A stretch of 64,000 bases of DNA from Schauerella aestuarii (GCF_009866805.1 NZ_SIZW01000043.1:682001-746000), one strand, 5' to 3'; positions 25,666-37,752 are shown, numbered from the stretch's first letter. Numbers and translations: made by a program. Notes: generated from the sequence alone by a model not told the origin.

Positions 25666-27085
25666 TGCCGCCTGGCGGCAGTCGTATCACTGCGCACAGC
25701 CCGGCGGGCGGACGGTTCTCCAGCGTCAGCTCGCCGCCGTGCGCGTTGACGATCGATCGGGCGATGGCCAGCCCCAATCCAAGGCCGGGCGTATCGCGAT
25801 GAGTGCCGTCATTCGATTCAATGCCGATGAGATCGGCCTCACGCGCGGCACCGTCGGTGCGCTCGCGGGCTTGAATGAAGGGTTCGAATACCTGTTCGAG
25901 CATATCCGGCGCAATGCCGGGGCCATGATCGAGCACTTCGAGCACGATCGCCTGGGATGGCGCAAGCCGCAATGAAACGTGCGCGTCGCCGCCGTGATGC
26001 AAGGCGTTGTCGATGATGTTGGTGATCGCACGCTTGAGCGCCACCGGCCGGCACAGACACCGGACCGGATCCGCCTGCGCCCACCGCACCGGCTTGCCCA
26101 TCAGGGTGTAGCGGCGCAACAAGTCGTCAACGAGCGCGTTCAACGACACCATCGAGGTGGGCTCGGCCACCGCATCGCCGCGCACGAAATCCAGTGTTTC
26201 GCGCACCATGTAGCGCAGCTCATTCAAGCTCTCGAGCATGTCGTCGCGGGCGTCCGACGGGGTCATCAGTTCGACTTGCAGGCGCAGCGCCGTGATGGGC
26301 GTATTGAGGTCGTGACTGATCGCGGCCAGCATGCGCGTGCGCGTTTGCATGTGCCGGGTAATGCGCTGCTGCATCGTATTGAACGACGCGGTGAGCTCCC
26401 GGGCTTCCAGCGGTCCGCTGGGTTCGAGCGGCGGCACTGTTTCGCCACGGCTGAATCGTTCGGCATGCTGTGCCAGGCGTTTGATCGGGCGCACCACGCG
26501 ATAGATCGAGAACAGCACGACGAGCAACACCGGCAAGGTGCTCACAGGCAACGAGTACGCCAGAATGCGCTGCCATTCGTAGCCACCGGAGGGGTGCTGG
26601 AGGGCATTGAGCCAGGTACCGTTTGGCAGCTGAATGCTCGTGCGCAGCCGCAACGGCGCCCAACCAGCGGGCGACAGAAAAAACGCACGCGCATGATCGC
26701 CAGTGACGCGCTCGAGCTGCATGAAAATCGGCGTGCCGTCACGCAAACCGGCGCGAGCCAGCAGATCGCGGGCGATGGCGCGCTCCTCGGGCCGCATCTC
26801 GAAGGGCGGTACGTCTGCGCTGCCGGCCACCCACAGCCGGGTCGCGTCGTCCGACACGTCGGTGAGAAATGTGGCGGCCGCGGTCGGTGGCATACGCCGT
26901 GTGGCTTCGACGGCGGTGGCCATCACCGAGAGCACATGCGAGCGCGAGAGGGGATGGATCAGTGCGCCGACGTTTTGCAGCCATACGGCGGCGATCACGC
27001 TGGACGTGAGCAGTGCAATCACGAACAGCACGCCAAGTTGCGTGGCCATGCGTTCGGGACGCAGACGCCTCAGGATGCCAGGCAT
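25655..27085 (-). CDS. Two-component sensor histidine kinase
   Basis: A 476-residue membrane kinase. Membrane helix 1 is near residues 14-36, a periplasmic domain of about 130 residues follows, helix 2 is near 175-198 (LPVSTLPVLLVVLFSIYRVV) and a HAMP domain comes next. The phospho-acceptor His258 lies in ISHDLNTPITALR, the N-box is NIIDNALHH, and the G boxes include DHGPGIAPD and GLGLGLAIARSI. Both ATP and dimerisation elements look intact. The start is ATG 27085, overlapping the end of the response regulator gene by 16 bp, so the two are translationally coupled. The signal is unknown; it is convergent with the TonB receptor. Confidence 0.92.
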   Translation of the reverse strand: MPGILRRLRPERMATQLGVLFVIALLTSSVIAAVWLQNVGALIHPLSRSHVLSVMATAVEATRRMPPTAAATFLTDVSDDATRLWVAGSADVPPFEMRPEERAIARDLLARAGLRDGTPIFMQLERVTGDHARAFFLSPAGWAPLRLRTSIQLPNGTWLNALQHPSGGYEWQRILAYSLPVSTLPVLLVVLFSIYRVVRPIKRLAQHAERFSRGETVPPLEPSGPLEARELTASFNTMQQRITRHMQTRTRMLAAISHDLNTPITALRLQVELMTPSDARDDMLESLNELRYMVRETLDFVRGDAVAEPTSMVSLNALVDDLLRRYTLMGKPVRWAQADPVRCLCRPVALKRAITNIIDNALHHGGDAHVSLRLAPSQAIVLEVLDHGPGIAPDMLEQVFEPFIQARERTDGAAREADLIGIESNDGTHRDTPGLGLGLAIARSIVNAHGGELTLENRPPAGLCAVIRLPPGGIRT

Positions 27086-27813
27086 GTGACGTCCGCAGTG
27101 AGCACATACCCGTCGCCCCACACGGTGCGCAGGAGGTCGATTTCGCGGGTGGGATCGGATAACTTCAGGCGCAGGCGGCTGACCTGGCGATCGATCGAGC
27201 GGTCGAACACTTCGGCGCCTGGGCGCGTGACCAGATCGATCAGGCGATCGCGCGCCAGCACGGTTTGCGGATGCCGCAGAAAAACGTGCAGCAGACGGCC
27301 TTCCGCCGTGCTGAGTTTGACCCACGAGCCATCCGGACGGCTCAGCACGTTGGCGCCGGCGTCATAGGTCCAGTTCGCAAAGCGGTATCGCAGATCGGCC
27401 GTCGGCGCGGGGGCCAGCATGACTTCCGTCTGCTTGGTCTGCTGCACCCCGCGGCGGCGCAACACACTGTGGATGCGCGCGACCAGCTCTCGCGGCTCGA
27501 ATGGTTTGACCACATAGTCGTCCGCGCCCAGATCCAGCCCCCGCACCCGGTCGGCCGATTCGCCCAGTGCCGTCAATAAAATCACCGGCACGTTCATGCG
27601 GCGATGCAACGTCTGGCAGAGATCGAATCCGTTGCCATCCGGCAAGCCGACGTCCAGCACGATCGCGTCGAACGCAGTGTGCGCCAACATCGACCACATT
27701 TGCGCAGCGTCGCCTGCCGTCACGACGTTGAAATCGTGGCGTCGCAAATACAGCGCGAGCGGCTCTCGCACTTTGCGGTGATCGTCAACGACGAGAATCG
27801 TGGGCTGAGACAT
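27070..27813 (-). CDS. OmpR/PhoB-family response regulator
   Basis: A 247-residue regulator. The receiver domain (about 1-120) has acidic pocket Asp10-Asp11, phospho-acceptor Asp54 in IVLDVGLPDG, Thr in LLTALGES and Lys in YVVKPFEPREL. A winged-helix DNA-binding domain occupies about 145-245, with KLSTAEGRLLHVFLRHPQTV and DRLIDLV as recognisable elements and RTVWGDGYVL near the end. It is first in a two-gene operon with the kinase that overlaps its 3' end. The target genes are unknown. Confidence 0.93.
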   Translation of the reverse strand: MSQPTILVVDDHRKVREPLALYLRRHDFNVVTAGDAAQMWSMLAHTAFDAIVLDVGLPDGNGFDLCQTLHRRMNVPVILLTALGESADRVRGLDLGADDYVVKPFEPRELVARIHSVLRRRGVQQTKQTEVMLAPAPTADLRYRFANWTYDAGANVLSRPDGSWVKLSTAEGRLLHVFLRHPQTVLARDRLIDLVTRPGAEVFDRSIDRQVSRLRLKLSDPTREIDLLRTVWGDGYVLTADVTCLAS

Positions 27814-27827
27814 GGCTTCGCATAGAA

Positions 27828-27884
27828 AAAGCCCCCGGCAATGAACCGATCCCAGAGCGGGGGGCGGTTCAGCGCGGGGGCTTT
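27828..27884 (-). terminator. Terminator of efp
   Basis: The outer stem AAAGCCCCCG (27828-27837) pairs with CGGGGGCTTT (27875-27884), with an inner GAACCG/CGGTTC pair. On the minus strand it ends in CTTTTTC. It lies between the efp stop and the response-regulator start. Confidence 0.8.
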
Positions 27885-27905
27885 CTTGTAGCGCAGAGAG
27901 GTGAT

Positions 27906-28463
27906 TTACATCACGCGGCTGCGGTACTCATTGGTGCGGGTGTCGATCTCGATCTTGTCGCCGATGGCGCAGAAGAGCGGCACGCTGATGTCATAGCCCG
28001 TGGAAAGCTTGGCAGGCTTGAGCACCTTGCCCGACGTGTCGCCGCGGACAGCCGGCTCGGTGTAGACGATTTCGCGCACGATCGTCGTGGGTAAATCGAC
28101 CGAGATGGCGCGGCCTTCGTAGAAGGTCACTTCGGCAGGCATCGCGTCTTCCAGGTAGTTGATCGAATCGCCCATGCTGTCGGCTTCGATCTCGTACTGG
28201 TTGTACTCTTCGTCCATGAACACATACATCGGATCGGCGAAGTAGGAGTACGTCACTTCCTTGCGATCGAGGTTCACGACGGTGAATTTTTCGTCGGCCT
28301 TGTAGACCGACTCGCTGGCCGAACCGGACAGCAGATTCTTGAACTTCAGTTTGCAGACGGCAGCGTTGCGGCCGGACTTGTTGTATTCGGTCTTTTGAAC
28401 GACGAGGGGGTCCTGGCCAACCATGACCACATTGCCGACTCGCAATTCTTGAGCGGTTTTCAT
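27906..28463 (-). CDS. efp: Translation elongation factor P, Arg32 type
   Basis: A 185-residue EF-P with the three-domain chain of the family. It binds the ribosome between the P and E sites and relieves stalling at polyproline. The tip of domain I reads NKSGRNAAV, with Arg at position 32 where E. coli has a beta-lysylated Lys. Arg32 EF-Ps are rhamnosylated by EarP, and the earP gene lies 109 bp upstream on the same strand. The C-terminal signature region [17 protein letters not shown] is intact. The start is ATG 28463. Confidence 0.97.
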   Translation of the reverse strand: MKTAQELRVGNVVMVGQDPLVVQKTEYNKSGRNAAVCKLKFKNLLSGSASESVYKADEKFTVVNLDRKEVTYSYFADPMYVFMDEEYNQYEIEADSMGDSINYLEDAMPAEVTFYEGRAISVDLPTTIVREIVYTEPAVRGDTSGKVLKPAKLSTGYDISVPLFCAIGDKIEIDTRTNEYRSRVM

Positions 28464-28572
28464 TACTAAAACTCCGTTGGGGAATGCTCCGCCAGAGTCT
28501 TTGCCGGGCGAGCACTAAAAAAGACAACCCAATATTCTAGCGTTTCCTGTCAGTTGTGTCTTTTTTTCGCGA

Positions 28573-29793
28573 TCAATCCGTCGCGCGCACGCCATAGTTG
28601 GCGATCGTGCTGGCCAGATCGCGATGTGCAGCGACGGTGGCGGCATAGCGCTGGGCGGCAGCGTGCCACGCCTGCCAGGCGGTCTCATCGTGCACCAGGG
28701 CAAAATCGGCGCGCTCCGCAGCGCGCACTTCAGGAGAGTCGCTTTGGGCGGGCAGCGGGGCAACCTTGCCGGACGGCCGGTTCACCAGCGCTGCGCCATT
28801 AAATGCGCGATTGGCGTCCTGGGCGGCTTCCGGCCAGCCGGTGCGTGCCAGGAAGGCATTCAGTTTGACCTCGTGTGCGGCGTCTTCCTGGGGGTAGATG
28901 TGCCACAGCAGCGGGCGCCCGGCCCAGAGCGCACGCACCAGCGAATCCTCGCCCCGCACCACGTTCAAATCCGCCAGCCACAGCAGGCGGTCGAACGCCT
29001 CGTGCGGTACGAACGGGATGCGGCAGAGCACCAGTTGCGCGCGTTCGGCAGGCGGTAGCGCGGCCAATGACGATTCGGCTTGCGGGGCGACGCCGTACGG
29101 TGCGATCAGCACACTGGGACGGTGGCGCTGCGCGAAGGCGGCGAAAAGCGCCTGCAACGGTGCATCGGGGTAGCAAAACAGCGATACCACAGCGGCGCCT
29201 TGTGCGATCCGTGTGCGCGTATTGGCCGGCACGCCACAGGTCTTGAGCAGAGCGTCCTGCGCGTTGGGATCGGCTTGAAACCGATCGCGTGCAAGCAACA
29301 GATCGCGCTCGCGCAGCAATCCGCCGGTCCGGGTTGTAAAGCCGGGAAAGCAGAATATCTTTTCGAGGCCGTCCGGACGACGCGAGTGCAAACCGTGGCA
29401 GCCCTCGATCCAGTCTTCTGCGCTCAGGTATTCGAGATTGATCCAGACGGGAGGCGTGGCCATGGCCTGCATGGCCGTCACGAACCCGGCAGGCGGATCG
29501 CAGGCGAAGGCTTCGATGACGACGTCTTGAGGCATCAACGGCCCGGCACTCGCATGCGGCGCAGCATCGCGCCACGCAATCACTTCGACCGCGTCCAGCA
29601 TCTGCCGGGGCGCCTGAACATCGAGCGTGGGCGCAAGCCGCGCAAAGCTGTGCAGGTCGTCGACCCAGAGTCGTACATGCCAGCCGTGTTCGGCGGTCAA
29701 ACCCCGCGCGAGCCGCCAGCACACGCCGATATCGCCGAAGTTATCGACGACCCGGCAAAAGATGTCGGCGGTAATCGCGGGTGTAGCGGGCAC
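28573..29793 (-). CDS. earP: EF-P arginine rhamnosyltransferase EarP
   Basis: A 406-residue GT-B glycosyltransferase (formerly DUF2331) that moves rhamnose from dTDP-rhamnose to Arg32 of EF-P. The N-terminal motif FCRVVDNFGDIGVCWRLAR contains Asp17 and Asp21, which correspond to the catalytic and substrate-binding aspartates described for Pseudomonas EarP. The C-terminal nucleotide-sugar site is visible as VVRGEDSLVRALWAGRPLLW and HIYPQEDAAH. The start is GTG 29793, 3 bp after the stop of the DUF2863 gene, so translation may be coupled. It lies just upstream of efp, the usual arrangement. No rhamnose synthesis genes are in this window. Confidence 0.95.
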   Translation of the reverse strand: MPATPAITADIFCRVVDNFGDIGVCWRLARGLTAEHGWHVRLWVDDLHSFARLAPTLDVQAPRQMLDAVEVIAWRDAAPHASAGPLMPQDVVIEAFACDPPAGFVTAMQAMATPPVWINLEYLSAEDWIEGCHGLHSRRPDGLEKIFCFPGFTTRTGGLLRERDLLLARDRFQADPNAQDALLKTCGVPANTRTRIAQGAAVVSLFCYPDAPLQALFAAFAQRHRPSVLIAPYGVAPQAESSLAALPPAERAQLVLCRIPFVPHEAFDRLLWLADLNVVRGEDSLVRALWAGRPLLWHIYPQEDAAHEVKLNAFLARTGWPEAAQDANRAFNGAALVNRPSGKVAPLPAQSDSPEVRAAERADFALVHDETAWQAWHAAAQRYAATVAAHRDLASTIANYGVRATD

Positions 29794-29796
29794 GAC

Positions 29797-30999
29797 TCAG
29801 TGAAAATGCGCCGGCGTGGCGTCGGCGTCGTCGGGCAGTTCGGCGTGCACCATCTCACCCAGCGGATTGGGAAAGAACGGCGCGCCGCAGTCTTCGCAGT
29901 ACTCAGCGGGCACAACGCCCGGAATCCGGCGCACTTCGGTCACGCCGAGTTCCTTCAACTGCGCGACGATCTCGTCCACCGTATCCGGCTGGCCTTCGGG
30001 AATGATGGCGTCATCTTCACGGCCGTAAAGCGGCCACACGCAGCCGTAGAACACGTCGTTGCTTTGACGCGCGGTGAAGCTGATCCGATACTCGTCGGCC
30101 CGCGTTTCGCCGCAACCGGCGATCACTGCGCGCAAGGCGGCGGGTTCGAGGTTGACCGCGCCTTCGAGCCACGTTACGGCAGCACGCAGCGACAGCGGGC
30201 GCACCCGGCGATCCGCTTCACGATTGCTGACGTAATAGGCATCGGGCAGCAGGCACTCGATGCCGCAACCCGGCAAGAGCGCTGCCAACGTGGGCTGAGC
30301 CTGCTCGATCCAGGCGGCCAGGCAACTGTCGCGCGTGGCGCCATCTTCGGCCTGCGCGTTTTGCCATTGGAACATCGGGGAACCTGCGGGCACGGCTGCG
30401 GCGGCGACCACATAGCGAGTGTCGGCGAGCATGTTGGCAATCTCGCCATCGTCGTTAAGCGCAGGCTTTGCCGTTTCGGCGCCCAGCGCCTGGGATCCGA
30501 GGCGCTGCAGCCAGGCCCAGGTTTCCGAGAAGGTGCGGGGCATCTGGTCGATGCAGACCAGATGCGGCATCAATGCCACGCGCACATCGTCGGCCAGAAT
30601 ATGACCGTGCAACTGGGCCACGATAGCCTCGCGCGCAGCGGCTGGCAGCGGCCCCGTGGGGATGGTGTAGCGCGTCCAGGCCACGATCGGCGCCACGACC
30701 AGCAGGACGTCGTAGCGCACGCCGTTCTTCTCGACCACGGCGGATTCGGACAGTGTTTCGGCCTGTTCGATCAGCACTTCGTAGGCACCCGGCTGGTTCT
30801 GGGCGAGATGCTCCAGCGCGGCTTCAAGCGGCGCATCGTTGCCGGCCTTCAGCAGTTTGGGAATGGCCTGGGCAAACTGCGACTCCCAGAACTGGTCTTC
30901 GACACGGCTGCCGGAACGATCGAGGCCGTCGGCAAGCGCGATGAGACGCTGGGCGTCGCGGGTCAGGCGGGGCGATGCAGAACGGCGGGCACGGGGCAT
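29797..30999 (-). CDS. DUF2863 family protein
   Basis: A 400-residue soluble protein resembling DUF2863 proteins of Burkholderiales. No catalytic motif is recognised. The C-terminal part contains EYCEDCGAPFFPNPLGEMVH, a CxxC pair that could bind metal. The middle is Ala/Glu-rich and probably helical. The start is ATG 30999, without a clear ribosome site. It lies directly before earP with a 3-bp gap, so it is probably the first gene of a DUF2863-earP-efp unit. Confidence 0.85.
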   Translation of the reverse strand: MPRARRSASPRLTRDAQRLIALADGLDRSGSRVEDQFWESQFAQAIPKLLKAGNDAPLEAALEHLAQNQPGAYEVLIEQAETLSESAVVEKNGVRYDVLLVVAPIVAWTRYTIPTGPLPAAAREAIVAQLHGHILADDVRVALMPHLVCIDQMPRTFSETWAWLQRLGSQALGAETAKPALNDDGEIANMLADTRYVVAAAAVPAGSPMFQWQNAQAEDGATRDSCLAAWIEQAQPTLAALLPGCGIECLLPDAYYVSNREADRRVRPLSLRAAVTWLEGAVNLEPAALRAVIAGCGETRADEYRISFTARQSNDVFYGCVWPLYGREDDAIIPEGQPDTVDEIVAQLKELGVTEVRRIPGVVPAEYCEDCGAPFFPNPLGEMVHAELPDDADATPAHFH

Positions 31000-31140
31000 G
31001 ACGGAGGGGCGATCCTGTCGTTGAAGCGGAACGGGTTAGTTTAACCGCTGCCCGCGCCGCGAGATAGGCCGATCCGCAAGGTTGAACCCAACACCCTGCG
31101 TTTAGGGGCAATGCTGTCTGCTTCCCATCCGCGCCGCATA

Positions 31141-31168
31141 AAAAAACGCCCGGCGAACCGGGCGTTTT
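31141..31168. terminator. Terminator after acnA
   Basis: The stem CGCCCGG-CGAA-CCGGGCG is flanked by AAAA and TTTT, so it can work in both directions. It lies 20 bp after the acnA stop on the minus strand. Confidence 0.85.
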
Positions 31169-31187
31169 GGGTTGTGCACGTGTGCGA

Positions 31188-33893
<2,706 letters not shown>

Positions 33894-33998
33894 GAAGGAC
33901 TCCGAGGGTAGGGTGTGTCCACAATAGAGAACGCCATTTTGTGGCGTTTTGAGCCGTTTGTCATGTCTAGTGAGGACCAAAACGTATCAAGTTCTTAG

Positions 33999-34019
33999 GT
34001 CTTATATCTTATATAAGAC
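33999..34019. promoter_or_regulatory. Putative GntR operator upstream of acnA
   Basis: The site reads GTCTTATA, spacer TCTTA, TATAAGAC: a perfect 8-bp inverted repeat with 5-bp spacing. The inner part also forms the 12-bp palindrome TCTTATATAAGA. The same element lies upstream of acnB and between mdh and a GntR gene. Confidence 0.75.
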
Positions 34020-34146
34020 TTGTGGGGCGGTCAAGGTTGCCGGCACGGCTGACCATTGCATGGGCAGCCGTTCAGCAAGAATGATGCACGCTTTTCGTGA
34101 CGATCGTTGGACGAATATCGCACCCTGCACTTCGCGCCGCAGACGT

Positions 34147-34189
34147 AAAAACACCCCAAAAGCGCGAACGGTGTTCGGCTATTGGGGTG
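34147..34189 (-). terminator. Terminator of the Bug-protein gene
   Basis: CACCCCAA and TTGGGGTG form the outer stem, and CGAAC/GTTCG an inner one. On the minus strand it is followed by TTTTTACG. It lies about 90 bp after the stop of the Bug gene. The remaining gap (33894-34278) holds the acnA promoter and operator and no gene. Confidence 0.75.
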
Positions 34190-34278
34190 CCTGGAGCGCT
34201 AGCGTGGGCAACTCCGCTTGCAGCGCGGCTGCGATCGCGGGCGAGTGACGCGCAACCGCCCGGTCGAAGCGTAAAGCG

Positions 34279-35283
34279 TTACTGCGGCGTGATGCCGGCG
34301 TTTTTCACCACACCGCCCCAGGTGGCGATTTCACTCGCCACGTCGGCTTTGAATTTGTCCGGTCCGATATAGACCAGGTCGGAGCCTTGAGCGGCGACCT
34401 TTTCGATCAGTGCACGCGAGCCGAGCACCTTCTCAAGCGCTTTTTGCAGCGTGGCAATGGCGGCGGGCGGCGTGCCCTTCGGCGCCACAAAGCCGAAGAG
34501 GTTGTCGGCCTCGAATCCAGGCAAGCCGGCTTCCGTCACGGTAGGCACATCGGGCAGGGACGACACCCGCTTGCTCGACGCCACAGCCAGCATTTTGAGC
34601 TTGCCGCCCTGCACCAGCGGCAGCGATCCTGTGATGCTGTCGAACATTAGAGCCGAGGTGCCATTGGCCAGTTCGGGGAGGGCTTGCGAGCTGCCCTTGT
34701 AGGGGATGTGCTCGGCTTGTACGCCGGCTTTCGAGACGAAGAGTTCCGATTCCAGGTGCGACAACGTGCCCGTGCCTTGCGAGGCGAAATTGTATTTGCC
34801 TGGCGAAGCCTTGAGCATGGCGATCAAGCTTTTGACGTCCGTTGCGGGTGAAGTGGCGGGCACCACCAGCGCATGCGGTGCATAGCCGACGCCCGCCACG
34901 GGAACGAAGTCGCCTTCCAGCGTGGCTTGCTTGTTCGTGTACAACGCTTCGGCAATGGCTTGGTTGGTGACCGCCGCGAGATAAAGCGTGTAGCCATCGG
35001 CCGGCGCGCGCGCGGCTGCGGTGATGCCGATCATGCCACCCGCGCCCGGGCGATTCTCAACCACTACCGATTGACCGAGTTCGGCGGCCAGTTGCTGGCT
35101 GACGGCACGCGCCATCACGTCGGTGGCGCCGGCGGGCGGAAAGGAAATGATGACTTGAATCGGGCGTTCCGGATACGCGGCGTGCGCAGATGGCGTGGCG
35201 GCCAGCGCAGCGGCGAATAATCCGGCTGCGATGACTGTGCGAGCAAGGATGCGGAAGGAAAGTGAACCGGGGTGCAGCGTCAT
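34279..35283 (-). CDS. Bug-family periplasmic solute-binding protein
   Basis: A 334-residue tripartite-tricarboxylate-transporter receptor (Bug/TctC). A signal peptide ends at PSAHA, followed by AYPERPIQVIISFPPAGATDVMAR, the usual mature start. The ligand-pocket sequences VVVENRPGAGGMIG and SLPDVPTVTEAGLPGFEA are clear. Bug proteins bind carboxylates or other small metabolites. There are no TctA/TctB membrane genes beside it, as is common for the expanded Bug set of Burkholderiales. The start is ATG 35283; AGGA is 13 bases upstream, further than normal. Ligand unknown. Confidence 0.92.
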   Translation of the reverse strand: MTLHPGSLSFRILARTVIAAGLFAAALAATPSAHAAYPERPIQVIISFPPAGATDVMARAVSQQLAAELGQSVVVENRPGAGGMIGITAAARAPADGYTLYLAAVTNQAIAEALYTNKQATLEGDFVPVAGVGYAPHALVVPATSPATDVKSLIAMLKASPGKYNFASQGTGTLSHLESELFVSKAGVQAEHIPYKGSSQALPELANGTSALMFDSITGSLPLVQGGKLKMLAVASSKRVSSLPDVPTVTEAGLPGFEADNLFGFVAPKGTPPAAIATLQKALEKVLGSRALIEKVAAQGSDLVYIGPDKFKADVASEIATWGGVVKNAGITPQ

Positions 35284-35398
35284 GATGTGTTCGGGGTCCT
35301 GAAAAAAACCGCGCGGCAGGCGCGTAGGACCCAGACACATGCAATATCGATGCCAATTTCTTACACTTGGTATTGCTTACGATGCGCTGTCAGCAGAC

Positions 35399-35425
35399 GA
35401 AAAAAACGCCCCGATATGGGGCGTT
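35399..35425 (-). terminator. Terminator of the second TonB receptor gene
   Basis: AACGCCCC (35405-35412) pairs with GGGGCGTT (35418-35425) and leads into TTTTTTCG on the minus strand. It lies about 115 bp after the receptor stop. Confidence 0.75.
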
Positions 35426-35538
35426 GGGCGTCATGCTGGTGCGTAGTCGGCGCACGATGATTGCATTGGTGCGCGTTTGCTGATGTGAACGCTTCGATCG
35501 CGCGCCGCACGCCATCGAACGCGTGTTGTCAGTCGCTG

Positions 35539-37752
35539 TCAGAAGTCGACCGACATCGACAGTTTGTAGATGCGGCCACGGCCTTGCGTGATCTGGGCGA
35601 AGTCGTTGCCCACTGTCGACCAGTATTGCTTGTCGGTCACATTGTCGACACCGGCGCGCCACACCACATTGCGATTGTCGATTTTGGTGGCATACCGAGC
35701 ACCCAGATCGAAGCGGTTCCACGCCGGGATCTTGGCCGAGTTATTGGCATTGATGTACTGCGAGCCACGGCGCTGGGCATAGGCTTGCAGCGTCAGGCCA
35801 TTGACGTAAGGCACGTCCCACTCTGCGCCCATCACGGCTTGATAGCGCGGCACGCCTACCGCGTCATTGCCGTTCTGCGCCGCGACTTCCGTGTCGCGCA
35901 GTTCCGGGTCCATGAAGGTGATGCCGCCCAGCAAGCGTACGCCGCGCGTGGCCTCGCCGTAAACGTTGAGTTCGATGCCGCGGTTGCGCTGCTCGCCGGC
36001 GCGACCGAAGACCCCAGTAACGACATCCGTGTAGGCCTCGGGTTTCTCGATCTGGAACACACCCACACTGCCGCCGACGGTGCCGAAGTCGAGCTTGACG
36101 CCCACCTCGGTTTGTTTGGTGCGGTAAGGGGCGAGCGTCGTGCCGAAGTTGATTGCGTCGGCGGGGGCGCTATCGCCGGCGGTCAAGCCTTCGATATGGT
36201 TGGCATAGAGCGACATGTAATCCAGCGGCTTGACCACGACGCCAAACACCGGCGTCCACACGGAGTCGTTGTAGGCGGCGGTCTGCACGCCGTCATAACC
36301 GAAGGCGTCTTGCTTGAGGGTCTGGCGGCGAACGCCGGCGGTGAAGAGCACGCGATCGTCCAGGAAAGACAGCGTGTCGGACAGTGCAACGCTGTAGAGG
36401 CGACGGCGATCGGTCACGTCGGGATCGCTGAAATTTCCAGCGATCAAGCCACCAGCCGGGCGAGGAATATAGACCGGATTGTTGATGTCGATGGCACCGC
36501 CACTCGCAAACTCGTAGGCCGTAGCGCCCTTGATGCGTGATGCCGATAGGGCGGCATTCACGCGGTGACCCACCGCGCCAGTCTTGAATTGCCCACGCAA
36601 CCCGATTTCGCCTGTGGCTGAGTCGCGATCGTAAGGCACCGAGAGCCGGCTGAAGGTACCGATGCCTCTGCCATCGACGTTCGGCGTGGCGTAGTCGCCA
36701 AGCTCGCGATCGTGGCTGACGCCAGCCGCTGCATAGCCCATCCAGTTGTTATTGAAGTCGTATTCCGCCCGCAGCACACCAAACGTACTTTCCAACTCCG
36801 AGTATGTCCAAGGTTGGCCGTAGTTCGTGCGGTTGGACGGCGCAGACGGCACGTCGGTACCGATGACGCGGATCGTCGGACGCGGCTGCGAGAAGCGGTA
36901 TTTCTGGTATCCGGCATCCAGCGATACGCGCAGTTGCTCGCCGCGGAAGTCCAGTCCCACCGTTCCCACCGTCAGGCGTTGATTTTCGTCATCGACCGAC
37001 GTTTCGCCATCGCGATGAGCCGCGTTGACGCGGATGCCGAACTTATTGTCGGTGCCCCAGCGGCGGCCGATGTCCACGCCGCCGCCGACCTGCGAGTCGC
37101 TGGTGTAGTCGATGGTGGCGCGGGTAAGGGGATCCTCGCCCGCACGCTTCGGTTGAATATTGATCGAGCCGCCAAGACCCGACCCGCCAGGCGCCGCGCC
37201 ATTCAAGAACGCGTTTGCGCCTTTGAACACCTCAACCCGTTCGATCATTTGGGTGGGCAGCACTTGACGGGGCAGGATGCCGTACAGGCCGTTGAAGGAC
37301 AGGTCGTCGTTGTTGAGCGCGAACCCACGAATGGAGAACGTTTCGGCCGAGTTGCCGAAACCATTGCCAACCTGGATCGACGGGTCGTTCTTGACCACAT
37401 CCCCCAGCGTGCGCGCTTGCTGGTCTTCGATCAGTTTCGACGTGAAGCTGGTCACCACGAAGGGGGCATCCATGTTGTCGATATTGCCCAATACGCCCAG
37501 CTGGCCGCCACGGGCCACTTGTCCGCCGGCATAGGGCGCAGCCGAGGGTGTGGCGATGCTCGCCTCACCGGTTACCGTGGTGGCCTCGAGCGTGGTCACG
37601 GGGCTTTGCACGGTTTGCGCCCAAGCCATCGTGGGCACGATCGCGGCGGCGATCAGTGCCGAGGTCAGCGCCAGATGCACGGCGAGTGGCAACGGTTTCA
37701 ATTGGCTTGCGGGGGAGGATGCGGAGGGGGCAGACGGACGCGCAGTCGACAT
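35539..37752 (-). CDS. TonB-dependent siderophore receptor, ferric-hydroxamate type
   Basis: A 737-residue outer-membrane receptor. A long signal region (about 1-45, ending MAWAQ) precedes the plug, with LEATTVTGEA, a stretch DAPFVVTSFTSKLIEDQQAR, FSIRGFALNNDDLSFNG and MIERVEVFKGANAFLNGAAP followed by GGSINIQPKR. This Gly-rich pattern is that of FhuA/FhuE/FpvA-like siderophore receptors (TIGR01783 type). The barrel ends with IYKLSMSVDF. The start is ATG 37752 with AAGG six bases upstream. A Fur-like box lies about 33 bp further upstream. No siderophore synthesis genes are seen, so it may take up a foreign siderophore. Confidence 0.93.
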   Translation of the reverse strand: MSTARPSAPSASSPASQLKPLPLAVHLALTSALIAAAIVPTMAWAQTVQSPVTTLEATTVTGEASIATPSAAPYAGGQVARGGQLGVLGNIDNMDAPFVVTSFTSKLIEDQQARTLGDVVKNDPSIQVGNGFGNSAETFSIRGFALNNDDLSFNGLYGILPRQVLPTQMIERVEVFKGANAFLNGAAPGGSGLGGSINIQPKRAGEDPLTRATIDYTSDSQVGGGVDIGRRWGTDNKFGIRVNAAHRDGETSVDDENQRLTVGTVGLDFRGEQLRVSLDAGYQKYRFSQPRPTIRVIGTDVPSAPSNRTNYGQPWTYSELESTFGVLRAEYDFNNNWMGYAAAGVSHDRELGDYATPNVDGRGIGTFSRLSVPYDRDSATGEIGLRGQFKTGAVGHRVNAALSASRIKGATAYEFASGGAIDINNPVYIPRPAGGLIAGNFSDPDVTDRRRLYSVALSDTLSFLDDRVLFTAGVRRQTLKQDAFGYDGVQTAAYNDSVWTPVFGVVVKPLDYMSLYANHIEGLTAGDSAPADAINFGTTLAPYRTKQTEVGVKLDFGTVGGSVGVFQIEKPEAYTDVVTGVFGRAGEQRNRGIELNVYGEATRGVRLLGGITFMDPELRDTEVAAQNGNDAVGVPRYQAVMGAEWDVPYVNGLTLQAYAQRRGSQYINANNSAKIPAWNRFDLGARYATKIDNRNVVWRAGVDNVTDKQYWSTVGNDFAQITQGRGRIYKLSMSVDF

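Noticed and set aside
29080-31044. 654-codon plus-strand frame opposite earP and the DUF2863 gene
   Set aside because: It crosses two real genes and their boundary on the other strand; no ribosome site or domain is visible.
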